From Stichopus chloronotus (Eukaryota; Echinodermata; Holothuroidea; Aspidochirotida; Stichopodidae), in the NCBI GenBank assembly GCA_021234535.1, contig CM037830.1:32523405-32587404 (forward strand): 64,000 bases of DNA. The letters run 5' to 3'. The notes beneath the pieces were generated by a model. The model ran no database searches and was not told the origin of the DNA. It saw only the letters and a list, made by a program, of their open reading frames with translations. Positions within the stretch are counted from its first letter, which is position 1; every line of letters begins with the position of its first letter. Positions 62,431 through 64,000 of this stretch are shown here, one piece after another. The position numbers and the translations under genes were made by a program.

Positions 62431-63269
62431 ATAAAACAGTGGTGAATGTCACATTACACGGCAGTCGGAGTTCTGGAGTATCAGGATAAACGTGAAACGT
62501 TAACCCGTAACAGGAACGTTTCAAAAACGTTGTGTCAGGCACTAGGTGTGATCATTTTGTGATGGTTTCAAGGTGAACATGCGTCAAAACTGTGTAGACA
62601 GTCCATTCAATGTAATCAGTGAGCTCAGTGGCGTACCTGAACTTCCTTTTTTCTTTTTCTTACACAAGAGAATTGCTGCTGCACTAGGGAACCTCTAATT
62701 CTGCCTCATACAAACAAGGTAAATTACACATATACATTTAGCTGACACGTAACCAGGCATAGGTAGGCTATTTTCCGGGGGTATGCGTACACGCGTCAAA
62801 AACTCTTAGGGGCCTAGCTCTTATCTGGGTGATCTGGCGTCAGCCCAGGATTTTCAGCAGGTTGTAGAGGTTGCCGAGAGGGCCAAGATCAAGCAGGATT
62901 ATCATAGTCCGACCTTCGGTTGGTGCACAAGACAAGATTTGGCTAGACAACCTCCTCCTCCGGTGGCTTGAAACGGCACTTCCCAAGCAGCGGCTTCCTA
63001 CCCTGCCATTTACCCAGCCTTGAAATAGTGTCTGCAGTTTCATAGATATTGAGGGAAACATTCCTCTATGGAAATATGGTAATAATATCTAGAATATTTT
63101 CACTTATTAATTAGCGTTCCTGTTCACTAGCTAACCTTTAAACAACTTAAAGTAGGCATAAGTACCAACACGGTCTTCGAAATTTAGGATGATAATGTGA
63201 TTAGTCAGACTGGTACAAGGTATTGAAAATAAAAGCAGACACGTGCGGCTCTAGGGACATTCCTTTGGG
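62431..63269. other. Intergenic DNA
   Basis: No gene is supported. One stretch (62900-62930, CCGACCTTCGGTTGGTGCAC) may be a further remnant of the MITE-like family. Confidence 0.35.
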
Positions 63270-63905
63270 GCTTAATTTTACGCTTAACCATCTGTGCGAA
63301 GCCCCAACATCGTTGGCTCGTAGATTACCAAGAAATTGTTTCGAAAATAGCATCACAGATTGAAGGAAACGGCCCCTCTCGGGTCTCATTAAAGGCATCC
63401 AGACATTTTCCTTTTCTTTTCTGAGTTCTCGTGTTTCAAAAGCTTACTCTTTTAAAATATAAAGATGAATGACAGTTTACACAAATCATTTGTTCAATCT
63501 TCCTGGGGGTATCCATTTTTGACCGCCCCTCGCCTGTTCGTAGACCTACAACCCCTACCCCATTACCCAATTCTGTCCCCTCTGTCGCAGAGGTGTATTT
63601 ATATATTGCAAAGCAAGCGAAAAACGGATCTCGCTGGGGAAAATATGATTTTCTAAGTGCCAACTTTACAACTTCAGAAAATTAGCATTTCAAATCACCC
63701 AACGGAAACCTATGGCTTAAACGAAGTTTTTGATGATGATAAAACAATAGGTCTACCTCTCTGGAAAGAACAGGGAACTTGTCCCCCATTTCTATTCGTG
63801 GCGTCGCCATTGGTGTCTCAGATGGCAATGTGTCGAGTTTTTTTTAATATTTTAGAGCCCAGGACCATTGCCCCTCCCGTCCTCAACCGCTATAGCCACG
63901 CACCA
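63270..63905. mobile_element. Diverged MITE-like copy D
   Basis: The part CATCGTTGGCTCGTAG, then CACAGATTGAAGGAAACGGC (63308-63375), matches the left half of copies A and B (CATCGGTTGGCGCGTAG, CTCAGATTGCAGGAAATGGC). The right end CTATAGCCACGCACC (to about 63903) resembles the terminal repeat. Strongly diverged. Confidence 0.5.
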
Positions 63906-64000
63906 TAAAAATCCAATCACATACCGTAAGATACAATAAACTGAAGTACCATGAAAGTCAATGTTTTGTCCGAAAGGTATAGCAAATACCTGAGGAAAAA

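Overview
This window looks like nuclear DNA from an invertebrate animal, most likely a marine deuterostome. An echinoderm is my best guess but is not proven. The reasons are: intron-containing genes with GT-AG splice sites; a clan-2 (CYP2-like) microsomal cytochrome P450; a death-fold/very-large-inducible-GTPase (VLIG/GVIN) gene; L1/Tx1-type LINEs; a long-armed foldback element built of 15-bp subrepeats (recalling the sea-urchin TU elements); a BEL/Pao-like gag scrap; and many microsatellites and MITE-like repeats. Nothing in it is prokaryotic.

Layout. 1-1.25 kb: the first two coding exons of a secreted protein on the minus strand, running off the left edge. 1.67-1.93 kb: a TA/TG-rich microsatellite. 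1.93-5.6 kb: a 5'-truncated minus-strand LINE (endonuclease, reverse transcriptase, C-terminal CCHC knuckle, AATAAA and poly(A)), broken by frameshifts. 5.7 kb: a (TA)n tract. 6.16-10.54 kb: a complete five-exon minus-strand P450 that rebuilds to 492 codons only if two single-base homopolymer deletions are corrected; a MITE-like element sits in its third intron. 10.5-11.6 kb: gene-free. 11.6-38.4 kb: a 27-kb satellite array of about 21 monomers of 1.27 kb. It is organised first as dimers, then as a 4.16-kb trimeric higher-order repeat present four times, with signs of an 8.3-kb super-repeat. 38.4-40.2 kb: a second, decayed LINE reverse-transcriptase fragment abutting the array. 40.9-43.5 kb: a 2.58-kb foldback element. 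43.5-48.5 kb: intergenic DNA with a perfect palindrome and a ~300-bp tandem repeat carrying CRE-like sites. 48.5-56.5 kb: a two-exon plus-strand gene joining a death-effector-like domain to a VLIG GTPase. 56.6-64 kb: a repeat-rich flank with an exact 82-bp duplication, several MITE-like copies, an inverted copy of an intronic repeat and a retrotransposon gag fragment.

The genes do not form a pathway. The P450 would be a membrane-bound monooxygenase of the endoplasmic reticulum. The DED-VLIG gene is probably an innate immune or cell-death related large GTPase. The most unusual parts are the layered satellite array, whose conserved core carries a perfect hairpin at which the chimeric monomers were joined, and the DED-VLIG fusion.
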